DNA of 64,000 nucleotides from Fodinibius sp964490705 (GTDB lineage Bacteria; Bacteroidota; Rhodothermia; Balneolales; Balneolaceae): assembly GCA_964490705.1 (NCBI GenBank), contig CAZBCG010000009.1, forward strand, positions 1 through 64,000, in the 5' to 3' direction. Positions 46,101 through 54,100 of this stretch are shown in pieces. The translations under genes were made by a program, and so were the position numbers. The notes beneath the pieces were generated by a model. That model was given only the letters and a program-made list of their open reading frames with translations. It had not been told where the DNA came from and searched no databases. Numbering within the stretch: the stretch's first letter is position 1; each line of letters begins with the position of its first letter.

Positions 46101-46225
46101 GTGGTATGCAGCAACAATATTAAACATACGATTAGAAAAAAAGATTGAAACAGCAGCTTAATAGCCGAATCCCAACTACTGCTTATCCAATGGTTAGCTA
46201 GACGGTTACTCTTTTTCATATTCAT
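43133..46225 (-). CDS. SusC-family TonB-dependent transporter 2
   Basis: 1030-residue outer-membrane importer. Signal about 20-46 (LLLHTTSWAQQ), carboxypeptidase-regulatory-like domain (about 48-120, VSGTVIDAETQQTLIGVNINVKG), TonB-box region DELVVVGYGSVRKRD, plug domain (SSAVRIRGVGTFNNSSPIYVVDG, MEVLKDASATAIYGSRGANGV) and barrel ending in Phe (ISLGFNTTF). Unlike SusC-1 it has no STN domain, so it should not signal through FecR; control by the divergent LacI-2 fits. It heads the locus-2 transcript with SusD-2 and the LamG lipoprotein. ATG at 46225 or 46219 are both possible. Confidence 0.95.
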   Translation of the reverse strand: MNMKKSNRLANHWISSSWDSAIKLLFQSFFLIVCLILLLHTTSWAQQVVSGTVIDAETQQTLIGVNINVKGTTRGTSTDENGEFRLRVDSVQTVLVFSYVGYQKVEVDVRGREEIKVEMSPQVGEMDELVVVGYGSVRKRDITGSISQVQSEDIGNVTSLNAEQSLQGKVSGVQITKTSGAPGASSAVRIRGVGTFNNSSPIYVVDGVILDDISFLSPSDIKSMEVLKDASATAIYGSRGANGVVLIQTKSGSATQEGPQVSISAEGGIQQLEKKIDLLSGRQFAVIANEIRPGSYNNVDAVPNTDWQDQIFSIAPVQNHHISIRGSSERGNYYIGVGYFQEDGIIDKSSYERLSLKLNNTYQVSENFKLGNNITIAPYRQQVAPNVTFQAYRAQPLLEPYYSDGSFGVVRNVGNPLADLEYSNNYNRGVRLVGNVFAEAIISDDFFIKTSFGTDAAYNRSENFTPAFTVYNPDGTASQQDNTYSDIFKATGYNYSFLWENTVNYIKDFNEHSINAVVGLTMQQSRSELLELSGQNVIRDGEDFWYIEPSYIVDEANNIDMLNSIFNGVDPNQYFNMISYLGRVVYSYDDTYMTTLTLRRDGSSKFAQDNRWGYFPSVAVGWTISNESFMESLSSIDFLKLRASRGVIGNEKISYYDRFSRVNSDLLAVFSNPDASYVAATYAKSGNPDLKWETTTQTDIGLEVRAFDNHLSAQIDYFNRLTEDILVELSTPGHLGNGQGERVRYNAASVLNEGVEFQVSWEDDFGDFSFNAEVVGNTVRNEVKAIGGNSGIDSVLIGGNLANGQSVTQSRVGHPIGAFYGYVTDGIFQNQEELDDYPHLPQAGVGDLRFKDTNGDGDLNGQDRTYIGSPIPDFVYGFNLGMNYKNWDLSVGLQGQYGNEIFNGKNVVRPDPYNFEQHVWNRWTGEGTSTTEPRPSYGGYNFLPSDRFIHDGSYLRLRSLVLGYSLPSEFLGNLGISKARFYVKGTNLFTWTKYTGYTPEIGSNNVLSNGIDRGEYPIPRVISLGFNTTF

Positions 46226-46724
46226 ACGCTGTATTAATAGTTAATCTGATTTCGGCCACCAAGCCTATACAATCTTTTGACCCAAAAAAGTTGGCCCCCA
46301 GCGGCTGAAAAACAGAAAAATATGAAACACTGTATTTTCAAATTGCATGTTTACCATCCACGAAATAAATAGAAAACTAATACCGTACTACTAATAAAAA
46401 TCGGTAGTAGGTAGAGTAAAAATTTTCCCCGCTTAATGCAAATAGATATGCAAGTTTATTTTCATTTATATCAAATAGTTGCATTACAGTACAAAAATTT
46501 ACCTTCTTAATAGTATTAAAAGCATATTTTATGATTTCATGTTTTACACAACCACAATAAAAAACTATATTGGTGCAATGTTTATGCAAGTTTATGCAAC
46601 AAATGGGTTGTTGTTTCTATAAACAATTTGCCTCACTATATTAGAGGCAAAAATTACGTGGCGTCAGCAACACGCTGTAATATCCATATCATCCAAATTG
46701 ACAGCTAACGAATAATATTTCGTT
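46226..46724. other. Non-coding region between SusC-2 and LacI-2 with ATGCAA element cluster
   Basis: 499 bp without a credible gene; it must carry the divergent promoters of locus 2 and LacI-2. It contains RTGCAA/TTGCAY elements at 46343-46348, 46436-46441, 46448-46453, 46479-46484, 46573-46578, 46584-46589 and 46594-46599, far more than chance predicts, and an inverted repeat across the LacI-2 start. A caacaa/ttgttg inverted repeat is at 46597-46613. Confidence 0.6.
46571..46600. repeat. Tandem TTTATGCAAS repeat, candidate operator array
   Basis: tttatgcaag (46581-46590) is directly followed by tttatgcaac (46591-46600), and preceded by the looser tggtgcaatg (46571-46580). The 10-bp period places the elements on one face of the DNA helix. 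It lies about 125 bp upstream of LacI-2. Confidence 0.5.
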
Positions 46725-46725
46725 A
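46706..46725. promoter_or_regulatory. Inverted repeat taacgaa/ttcgtta at the LacI-2 start
   Basis: Perfect 7-bp arms (46706-46712, 46719-46725) with a 6-bp spacer; the right arm ends on the A of the LacI-2 ATG. It could be an autoregulatory operator or a hairpin that limits translation. LacI-1 has a different palindrome, ttacgtaa, at the comparable place (27018-27025). Confidence 0.4.
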
Positions 46726-47726
46726 TGAAAATTACGCTTAAAGACATTGCTAATGACACCGGCTTTTCGGTGGCAACAGTTTCGCGGGTTCTTAACGGAT
46801 CCTCGAAAATAAGCACCGAAACGCAGGATATAGTTATGGAAAGCGCGCGGCAATTAGAATACCTGTCTCCCAGGAATAACAATTCAGGATCTGACACTCA
46901 ATTTCTGAATGTTGCACTTATCGCAAGTGATTTTCATGAGGGTGAATTCTATGTCTCTTTTTTCCACGGACTCAATAAAGCATCCAAAGAAAATAATATT
47001 CGACTGTCGCTAATCGGGGTGGTCGATCCGGAAGAGGAGCTTACCAAGCTATTAAAAGAAATTTCGCTACATTATTACGATGCAGCCATACTTTTTATTC
47101 CGGGATTTTCGCGCTTCCAGTATGAAAAGTTATTGAAGAAACTACCGAATGGATTTCCCGTGATCTCAAATGCACTGATTGAAAACCCCGTATTCCCTAC
47201 CGTCACATTTGACGGCTACAGCGGGGGATATCTGGCAGCCAAACATTTTGAAAAAAAATCATACCACAATCTGGGGCTCATTGAAGGACCTTTTGAGCGG
47301 GCGGAATCGCGATACCGCAGTAACGGATTTAAGGATTACATCCAACAACACAATAATCTGGAGCTTACCTGGACGTACGAGGGCAACTTTACGTTTGAGG
47401 CCGGTAAAAAAGCATTCAGCCGCTTCCAGAAGTTGACTAGCAAACCACGCGCCGTATTTGCCGGCAACGACGATATGGCCAATGGATTCATGGAGGCCGG
47501 TAAAGCAGAAGGGATTCATTTTCCTGACGACGTTGCCATCATTGGATATGATGACCTGCCGGTTTGTCGTCACAATCAACCTACCATCTCTTCTATCAAA
47601 ACTGATTACAAGGCGTTGGGCATGACAACAATGAAGTTGCTTCGGGATTCGGTCGAAAACCCTGATTTAAAAAGCAGCATGTTAAGTTTTGTGCCCGTCT
47701 CGGTGGTAGAACGGGAATCATCATAA
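46725..47726 (+). CDS. LacI-family transcriptional regulator 2
   Basis: 333 residues, ATG start. Helix-turn-helix at 3-50 (ITLKDIANDTGFSVATVSRVLNGSSK) and a sugar-binding effector domain with FDGYSGGYLAAKHF, RAVFAGNDDMANGFMEA and IIGYDDLPVCRHNQPTISSIKTDY. It is paralogous to LacI-1 over the full length, with nearly identical blocks near the C-terminus. It diverges from SusC-2 and is followed on the same strand by an SSS symporter 136 bp downstream, so control of both locus 2 and monosaccharide uptake is likely. The effector is unknown. Confidence 0.95.
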   Translation: MKITLKDIANDTGFSVATVSRVLNGSSKISTETQDIVMESARQLEYLSPRNNNSGSDTQFLNVALIASDFHEGEFYVSFFHGLNKASKENNIRLSLIGVVDPEEELTKLLKEISLHYYDAAILFIPGFSRFQYEKLLKKLPNGFPVISNALIENPVFPTVTFDGYSGGYLAAKHFEKKSYHNLGLIEGPFERAESRYRSNGFKDYIQQHNNLELTWTYEGNFTFEAGKKAFSRFQKLTSKPRAVFAGNDDMANGFMEAGKAEGIHFPDDVAIIGYDDLPVCRHNQPTISSIKTDYKALGMTTMKLLRDSVENPDLKSSMLSFVPVSVVERESS

Positions 47727-47862
47727 TCTGCTGTGACAGCTACTCTGTAGGGCGAATGTTTATTTTCATCATGGTTTTGTATAATCCTACGGCAGTATTC
47801 TATCGGAACAAAGACGTTGCTGCTTGTAACTTCATTAAAAATACTCATCGAAGCGCGGGGCT

Positions 47863-49431
47863 GTGTCACCCATAGATGTTACCATAATCGTATTGTACCT
47901 GCTTTTTATAAGCTGGAGGGGGCTCCGGGAAGCTCATACCCACAATACAACAGAAGATTTCTTTCTGGCAGATCGCACGCTCAGCTGGCCTATGATTGGT
48001 CTCTCGCTTTATGCCACTAATATTTCTATCAGCAGTATTATTGGCTTGGCCGGCAGTGGGTATAAAACCGGCATTTCGGTATTCAATTATGAATGGACGG
48101 GATCTATTATTCTCGTCATTTTTGCAATTTTTATTGTACCCTATTACCTGCGGCACCGGCTCGTCACCATGCCCGAATTCCTGGAGCGCCGGTTCGACAG
48201 CCGATCGCGCACCTATTTTTCGTTTATCTCGATCGCTGTAAATATTTTCATTGATATTTCCGGTGCCCTGTACGCCAGCAGTATTTTTTTGAAGGGAATC
48301 TTCCCTGAAATAGATCTCAATATTTTTGTGATAGGAATGGCGATCGTCACCGGACTTTACACCGTAGCCGGTGGATTGCGCGCTGTTGTAATCACCGACA
48401 GTATTCAAGCTATTTTACTTACTCTTGGCTCGGCTGTAGTGGCTATACTCCTCTTCAACGAAGTAGGGTCATGGAGTCAAATACAGCAACAGCTACAACC
48501 CGAAATGATGAGCTTAATCCGTCCGGTGGGTGACGATCTTATTCCCTGGCCTACCCTGCTTATCAGCTTGCCCATTCTCGGCTTTTACTTTATGTGCTCA
48601 AACCAATATATGGTGCAGCGTGTGCTGGGGGCAAAATCTATCGAAGACGGACGGAAGGGCGCCATCTTCGCAGCATTGCTAAAACTTCCATTGCTCTTTC
48701 TTGTAGTACTGCCCGGCACACTGGGTCGCATTGTTTATCCGAACCTTGAAAATCCCAACCTTATTTTTCCGGAGCTCATGTTCGACTTTCTGCCGGTTGG
48801 GGTGCTGGGTATTGTCTTAACGGGATTTGTAGCGGCCCTGATGTCCAGTATCGACTCGGCACTAACGGCCGCTTCCAGCATTGCCACGATGGATCTCTAC
48901 AAAAAATTTCGTCCCGAAAGCAGTGAACGACATCTTATTAATGCCGGAAAGTTTTTCATCCTGCTGATTGTTTTTATTGCTTCGCTCTGGGCTCCCCTTA
49001 TTGACAATTTTCCCACGCTATGGGAATACCTGCAGGCCGTGCTCTCTTATTTGAGTCCCCCGGTTGTGACCTGCTTTTTCTTTGGCCTCTTTTGGGATAG
49101 AGGAACCGCTGACGGCTCATTTTCGGCCCTCATTATTGGTGGCATAACCGGCATTTTGTTACTGGTCAATAATTACTTTTATCCGATAATCGGATCCATT
49201 CACTACCTGTATTCAGCAACGATTATATTTATAATCAGCTCCATAGTAATGGTATTGGTGAGCCTATTTTCAAGAGAAAGCGAACGGAATCAAATTCCAA
49301 AAGGCGTTTGGAAACTTTCGCTTACCGGCACTCTTTCGATTAATCCCCAAACGGCGTGGTACCGAAGCTATCAATTTTATGGTGCTATGGTCTGCGTGCT
49401 GACATTTATCATCGTTTATATATTTAGATAA
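47863..49431 (+). CDS. Sodium:solute (SSS/SGLT-like) symporter
   Basis: 522-residue inner-membrane transporter with about 13-14 hydrophobic segments. GTG start at 47863 (MSPIDVTIIVLYLLFISW). SSS family signs: TTEDFFLADRTLSWPMIGLSLYAT near the N-terminus, GSGYKTGISVFNYEW, YTVAGGLRAVVITDSIQAILL (sodium-site region), NQYMVQRVLGAKSIEDGRKG and FVAALMSSIDSALTAASSIATMDLY. The last motif is typical of sugar-type SGLT members. Placed after LacI-2 and opposite locus 2, it probably takes up a monosaccharide freed in the periplasm; which sugar is not known. It is followed 14 bp later by the EEP gene. Confidence 0.92.
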   Translation: MSPIDVTIIVLYLLFISWRGLREAHTHNTTEDFFLADRTLSWPMIGLSLYATNISISSIIGLAGSGYKTGISVFNYEWTGSIILVIFAIFIVPYYLRHRLVTMPEFLERRFDSRSRTYFSFISIAVNIFIDISGALYASSIFLKGIFPEIDLNIFVIGMAIVTGLYTVAGGLRAVVITDSIQAILLTLGSAVVAILLFNEVGSWSQIQQQLQPEMMSLIRPVGDDLIPWPTLLISLPILGFYFMCSNQYMVQRVLGAKSIEDGRKGAIFAALLKLPLLFLVVLPGTLGRIVYPNLENPNLIFPELMFDFLPVGVLGIVLTGFVAALMSSIDSALTAASSIATMDLYKKFRPESSERHLINAGKFFILLIVFIASLWAPLIDNFPTLWEYLQAVLSYLSPPVVTCFFFGLFWDRGTADGSFSALIIGGITGILLLVNNYFYPIIGSIHYLYSATIIFIISSIVMVLVSLFSRESERNQIPKGVWKLSLTGTLSINPQTAWYRSYQFYGAMVCVLTFIIVYIFR

Positions 49432-49445
49432 TAAATTCACTTGTT

Positions 49446-50321
49446 ATGAGTCAAACGATCTCTATAATAATCACCGTTCTTTTAATTAGCGCAGTACTTT
49501 TGGGATGTCACCAGTCCCCCAAGGAGAATAACCAACTTCGGATTATGAGCTATAACATCCGGTACGATAATCCCGATGATGGAAAGTATGCCTGGGATAA
49601 CCGAAAAGAACAGGTCGCAAACCTAATACAATTTTATGAACCTACTTTCATGGGCACGCAAGAAGGATTGCTGCATCAATTAGAATATCTCGAAGATGAG
49701 CTTGAATCGTATAAATGGATTGGCGTGGGACGTGATGACGGGACCATGAGCGGTGAATTTTCGGCTCTGTTTTATGACTCGACCAAAGTGGAGCTCATCC
49801 CGGGTACAGAACATACCATCTGGCTTTCGGATACGCCCTCGAAACCTACCAAGGGATGGGACGCCGACTTCCCGCGTATTCTCACTTATGGTAAATTCCA
49901 AGACCGATCCACCGGGCAGTCATTTTTCGTCTTCAATACCCATTTCGATCACGTTGGTGATACCGCACGCGTCAAAAGTGCCGAACTTATCACTGAGACT
50001 ATCGCTAATAGTACCAACAACCTGTCGGTAATTCTAACGGGCGATTTTAACGCTACCCCAGATAGTGAACCTTACGCAATATTGACATCCGACAGCACAA
50101 CCTTACGAGATGCATTTGAAGCCTCTGCCCTTCCCAACGTCGGACCCAACTTTACCTTTGAAGGTTTTGATGTTCGAAGTGGCAACAACGGGCGACGCAT
50201 TGATTATATCTTCGTCAATGAGAAAGTGAATATCCAGAAACATGCTATCATCTCCAGCTTCCGGGATTTTGGCTATCCCTCAGACCATCTGCCGGTAATA
50301 ACGGATATCACGCTAAAATAG
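49446..50321 (+). CDS. Endonuclease/exonuclease/phosphatase-family lipoprotein
   Basis: 291 residues; signal MSQTISIIITVLLISAVLLGC with lipid-site Cys21. The EEP fold motifs are in order: IMSYNIRYDNPDDG, TFMGTQEG (metal Glu), FNTHFDHVGD, LTGDFNATPDS, RRIDYIFVN and YPSDHLPVITDI. Such secreted EEP proteins hydrolyse phosphodiester or phosphomonoester bonds; the substrate is unknown. It is co-directional with, and 14 bp behind, the symporter, so it may free a phosphate-bearing sugar or alcohol for uptake, which is inference. It converges with the esterase gene with an 8-bp gap. Confidence 0.9.
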   Translation: MSQTISIIITVLLISAVLLGCHQSPKENNQLRIMSYNIRYDNPDDGKYAWDNRKEQVANLIQFYEPTFMGTQEGLLHQLEYLEDELESYKWIGVGRDDGTMSGEFSALFYDSTKVELIPGTEHTIWLSDTPSKPTKGWDADFPRILTYGKFQDRSTGQSFFVFNTHFDHVGDTARVKSAELITETIANSTNNLSVILTGDFNATPDSEPYAILTSDSTTLRDAFEASALPNVGPNFTFEGFDVRSGNNGRRIDYIFVNEKVNIQKHAIISSFRDFGYPSDHLPVITDITLK

Positions 50322-50329
50322 AATCGGTT

Positions 50330-51118
50330 CTATTCCTCTGATCCCAGCTCTTTACTGAACATCCATTCGTAGAGATGCGGATTGCGATAGGCCTGTACCC
50401 AGGCGCCAATATGTCCTTCGTCGGGATATTCGGTAAATCCCGGTGAACCACCGGCTAATTGAATCGCATCTACCATCTCCCGAGAAAACCGGGGATCTAC
50501 GACCTCATCCTGCGAACCATGGAATACCCAAAGCGGAGTATCAGCCAGCAGAAAAGCACGCGTAATATCTCCGCCGCCGCAAACAGGCGCGGCCGCAGCA
50601 AAACGGTTGGGAAAACGCTGAATGAGATCAAACGTACCAAATCCGCCCATCGAAATTCCGGTTACATACAGTCGCTTGGCATTGATCGGGTAATTGTTTT
50701 GCAGCGAATCCAGCAGTTGGATTGTCAACTTCATTGGCGGACTCGGCTCGGCCGACATCGGCTGGGTAAATGAGGACGTATCCCGGACCGATTTTAAGCT
50801 GGACCAATATTCCCCCTCAGGTACCTGCGGCGCTACCACAAAGGCCGGATATTTCTCCCGCATGGTGGGGTCGGCGAAATGCGGGGCGCCCCATTTTAGC
50901 TGACTGTAATTATCGCTGCCCCGTTCCCCGGCCCCGTGTAAAAAAAGCACCAGCGGATAACTTTTGGTGCTGTCATAATTGGCCGGCTTTAGCAAGCGAT
51001 AGTTCAGTGTATCATTAAGGCTATCAGTAAAAGTTCGAGCTTGGAAATCGGTAATCTGTGCCTGTGAAAATCCACAAATTACAAATAGCAGTATTGAACT
51101 CAGAAACGTCTTCTTCAT
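50330..51118 (-). CDS. Secreted alpha/beta-hydrolase (PHB-depolymerase/prolyl-oligopeptidase-like esterase)
   Basis: 262 residues with a Sec signal MKKTFLSSILLFVICGFSQA (20), so periplasmic or secreted. Oxyanion-hole region LVLFLHGAGERGSDN (57-70), nucleophile Ser156 in TGISMGGFG, Asp204 in FHGSQDEVVDP and His236 in PDEGHIGAW form the likely triad. Proteins of this type next to polysaccharide loci often remove acyl esters from glycans; that is inference, since it converges with locus-2-side genes rather than sharing their operon. It starts 25 bp after the mutase gene ends. Confidence 0.85.
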   Translation of the reverse strand: MKKTFLSSILLFVICGFSQAQITDFQARTFTDSLNDTLNYRLLKPANYDSTKSYPLVLFLHGAGERGSDNYSQLKWGAPHFADPTMREKYPAFVVAPQVPEGEYWSSLKSVRDTSSFTQPMSAEPSPPMKLTIQLLDSLQNNYPINAKRLYVTGISMGGFGTFDLIQRFPNRFAAAAPVCGGGDITRAFLLADTPLWVFHGSQDEVVDPRFSREMVDAIQLAGGSPGFTEYPDEGHIGAWVQAYRNPHLYEWMFSKELGSEE

Positions 51119-51143
51119 AGTAGCGCTCTATTTTTGAGATTGA

Positions 51144-54100
51144 TTACATATTTCGACGATACTGCCCACCCACTTCGTAAAGTGCCTGTGAAATCTGTCC
51201 CAGTGAAGCTACTTTTACGGTTTCCATCAGCTCTTCAAAAGTATTGCCGTTGTTTCGAGCCACTTTTTTAAGCCGTTCGATCGCTTCTTCTGCTTCATCT
51301 TCATTGCGTTTCCAGAAGTTCTCCAGGCTCTCGATCTGCTGTTCTTTTTCTTCTTTGGTCGATCGAATAAGATCCACATCTTTTTCTTCCTGAGGGTCAT
51401 CTGCATCTTCATTTATAAAGGTATTAACACCAACAATGGGCTTTTCGCCACTATGTTTTTTGGATTCGTAATGCAGGCTTTCATCCTGAATCTTGCCACG
51501 CTGATACATATTCTCCATCGCTCCGAGCACGCCACCACGATTAGTCAGACGGTCAAATTCAGATAAAATCGCTTCTTCAACCAGATCGGTCATCTCTTCG
51601 ATAAAGTACGAACCTTGATTAATATTTTCATTCTTGGCGGTACCCATCTCCTTGTTGATGATCAGCTGGATTGCCAGTGCGCGACGGACCGACTCCTCTG
51701 TAGGTGTTGTAATGGCCTCGTCATAGGCATTGGTATGCAGCGAATTGCAGTTGTCATAAATGGCCAATAGCGCCTGCAGCGTAGTGCGAATATCATTAAA
51801 CTGGATCTCCTGCGCGTGCAGCGAACGTCCACTTGTTTGGATGTGATACTTCAGCTTCTGCGATCGCTTATTTGCGCCATATTTTTCGCGCATGGCCACC
51901 GCCCAAATGCGCCGCGCCACCCGTCCGATTACCGCATATTCCGGATCCAATCCATTACTGAAAAAGAACGATAAATTATGCGCAAACTTGTCAATATCCA
52001 TACCGCGGGACAGATAGTACTCCACATAGGTAAACCCATTGGCCAGCGTAAAGGCCGCCTGCGTAATGGGATTGGCTCCCGCTTCCGCAATGTGATATCC
52101 TGAAATCGAAACGGAGTAATAATTCCGTACTTGGTGATCCGTAAAGTACTGCTGAATATCGCCCATCATTTTGAGGGCAAACTCCGTGGAGAAAATACAG
52201 GTGTTTTGCGCCTGATCTTCTTTCAAAATATCCGCCTGTACGGTACCACGGACCACCGAAAGCGCTTCTTCCTTAATCTCGTTATAGACCTCATCATCCA
52301 CCAGCTTGTCACCGGTGATGCCCAGCAGCCCCAATCCAAATTCGTCGTTCGTTTCGGGCAGTTCGCCATTGTACTGCGGAGCGTCCACGCCCTTCTCGTC
52401 AAAATACTGCTTAATCTTTTTCTTGGCATCTTCCCACTTGTCATTCTCTTTCAGATAGCGCTCCACCTCCTGATCGATGGCCGTATTCATAAACATGGCC
52501 AGAATCATGGGCGCCGGGCCGTTAATCGTCATCGATACCGACGTTTTTCGGGAGGTGAGCTCAAAGCCGGAATACAGCTTCTTCATATCATCCAGCGTAC
52601 AGATGCTGACCCCTGAATTACCAATTTTTCCATAAATATCCGGACGATGATCGGGATCTTCGCCATAGAGCGTCACCGAATCAAAGGCCGTTGACAATCG
52701 CGCTGCGGGCATGCCTTCACTTAAATAGTGAAATCGCTTGTTGGTTCGCTCGGGCGTCCCTTCGCCTGCAAACATCCGCGTGGGATCTTCGCCTTCGCGC
52801 TTAAATTCAAACACACCCGCGGTAAAAGGATAATAACCCGGCAAGTTCTCCTTCAGAGCAAATTTCAACTGCTCTCCTTTGTGCTTCGTTTTGGGCAGCG
52901 CCACACGCGGGATATCCAGGCCGCTAAGCGACTCCCGAAACATCTTATTTTTGAACGTTTTATCGCGTACCTGTACTTCCACATATTCCTGTCGGTATTC
53001 TTCATACAGGTCGTCCCAACCGTCCAGGATTTTTTTACAGCGCGAATCGAGCTTGCTGAGCCAATGATCCTTCATCTCAGAAAGCTTATTGGCAAAATCT
53101 TCTTTTTTCTCAGGATCCCAGCGCTCAATCTGCTCCAGCGTACCTTCCACTTCATCAAGCTTGCTGGCTACATCCGACTGATTCTCAACCCAACTGTGAT
53201 AATCGCGAATGGTCTCCGAAATCTCCGACAAATAGCGCTGGCGCTTACCGGGAATAATCGCCTGCGTCTGGATATCTTCAGCCGGCTCAGGATTGGTGTA
53301 CAACTTCGTTTCCCAACTCAAGCTGTAATGACTATTTACCTTGTCCACCAGCGCTTTGAACAACCGATTGACGCCCTCATCATTAAACTGTGCTGCAATC
53401 GTCGGATAAACCGGCATGGCTTCGGGATCCAGATCCCAAGCTCCGCGGTTGCGCTTTATCTGCTTGCGAACATCCCGCAGCGCATCAAGCGAGCCTTTTT
53501 TCTCAAATTTATTGAGCACCACCAGCTCGGCCAGGTCCAGCATGTTGATCTTCTCCAGCTGCGTGGCCGCGCCGTACTCACTGGTCATTACGTACATCGG
53601 GATATCCGAAATATTCACGATTTCGGAATCACTCTGACCAATTCCGCTCGTTTCGACAATAATCAAGTCAAACCCGGCCGTTTTGCACACTTCAATGGCT
53701 CCTTTGACGGATGAACTCGTCGCACGATTGCTGGCACGGGTTGCCAGGCTACGCATAAACACCCGATCGGGGTCAATGCTATTCATGCGAATGCGATCAC
53801 CGAGCAGCGCGCCGCCGGTTCGAACTTTGGAGGGATCAATCGAAATAACTGCCAGATTAATATTTTCAAACTCGGTCAAAAATCGGCGAACCAGCTCATC
53901 GGTGAGGGAACTTTTTCCGGCTCCGCCGGTTCCCGTAATTCCGATTAGTGGAATAGGATGCCCATTTTTTTGAGCCGGGATAAGATTTCCCTTGCCATCA
54001 AAAAGCTTGTCATTCTCGAATTTGATCATCTCCTCGTGATTATTCTCGAGGGCCGAAATACAGCGTGCCAGCGTCTTGGTATCTTTTTTGACAATATCCT

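Noticed and set aside
46571..46600. Tandem TTTATGCAAS units as a start of a CRISPR array
   Set aside because: Units are 10 bp with no spacers and no cas genes; operator-like elements fit better.
52728..53714. Long open frame (328 codons) on the plus strand inside the mutase gene
   Set aside because: It is fully antisense to a strongly conserved IcmF coding region, shows no family motif, and reflects codon bias of the real gene.
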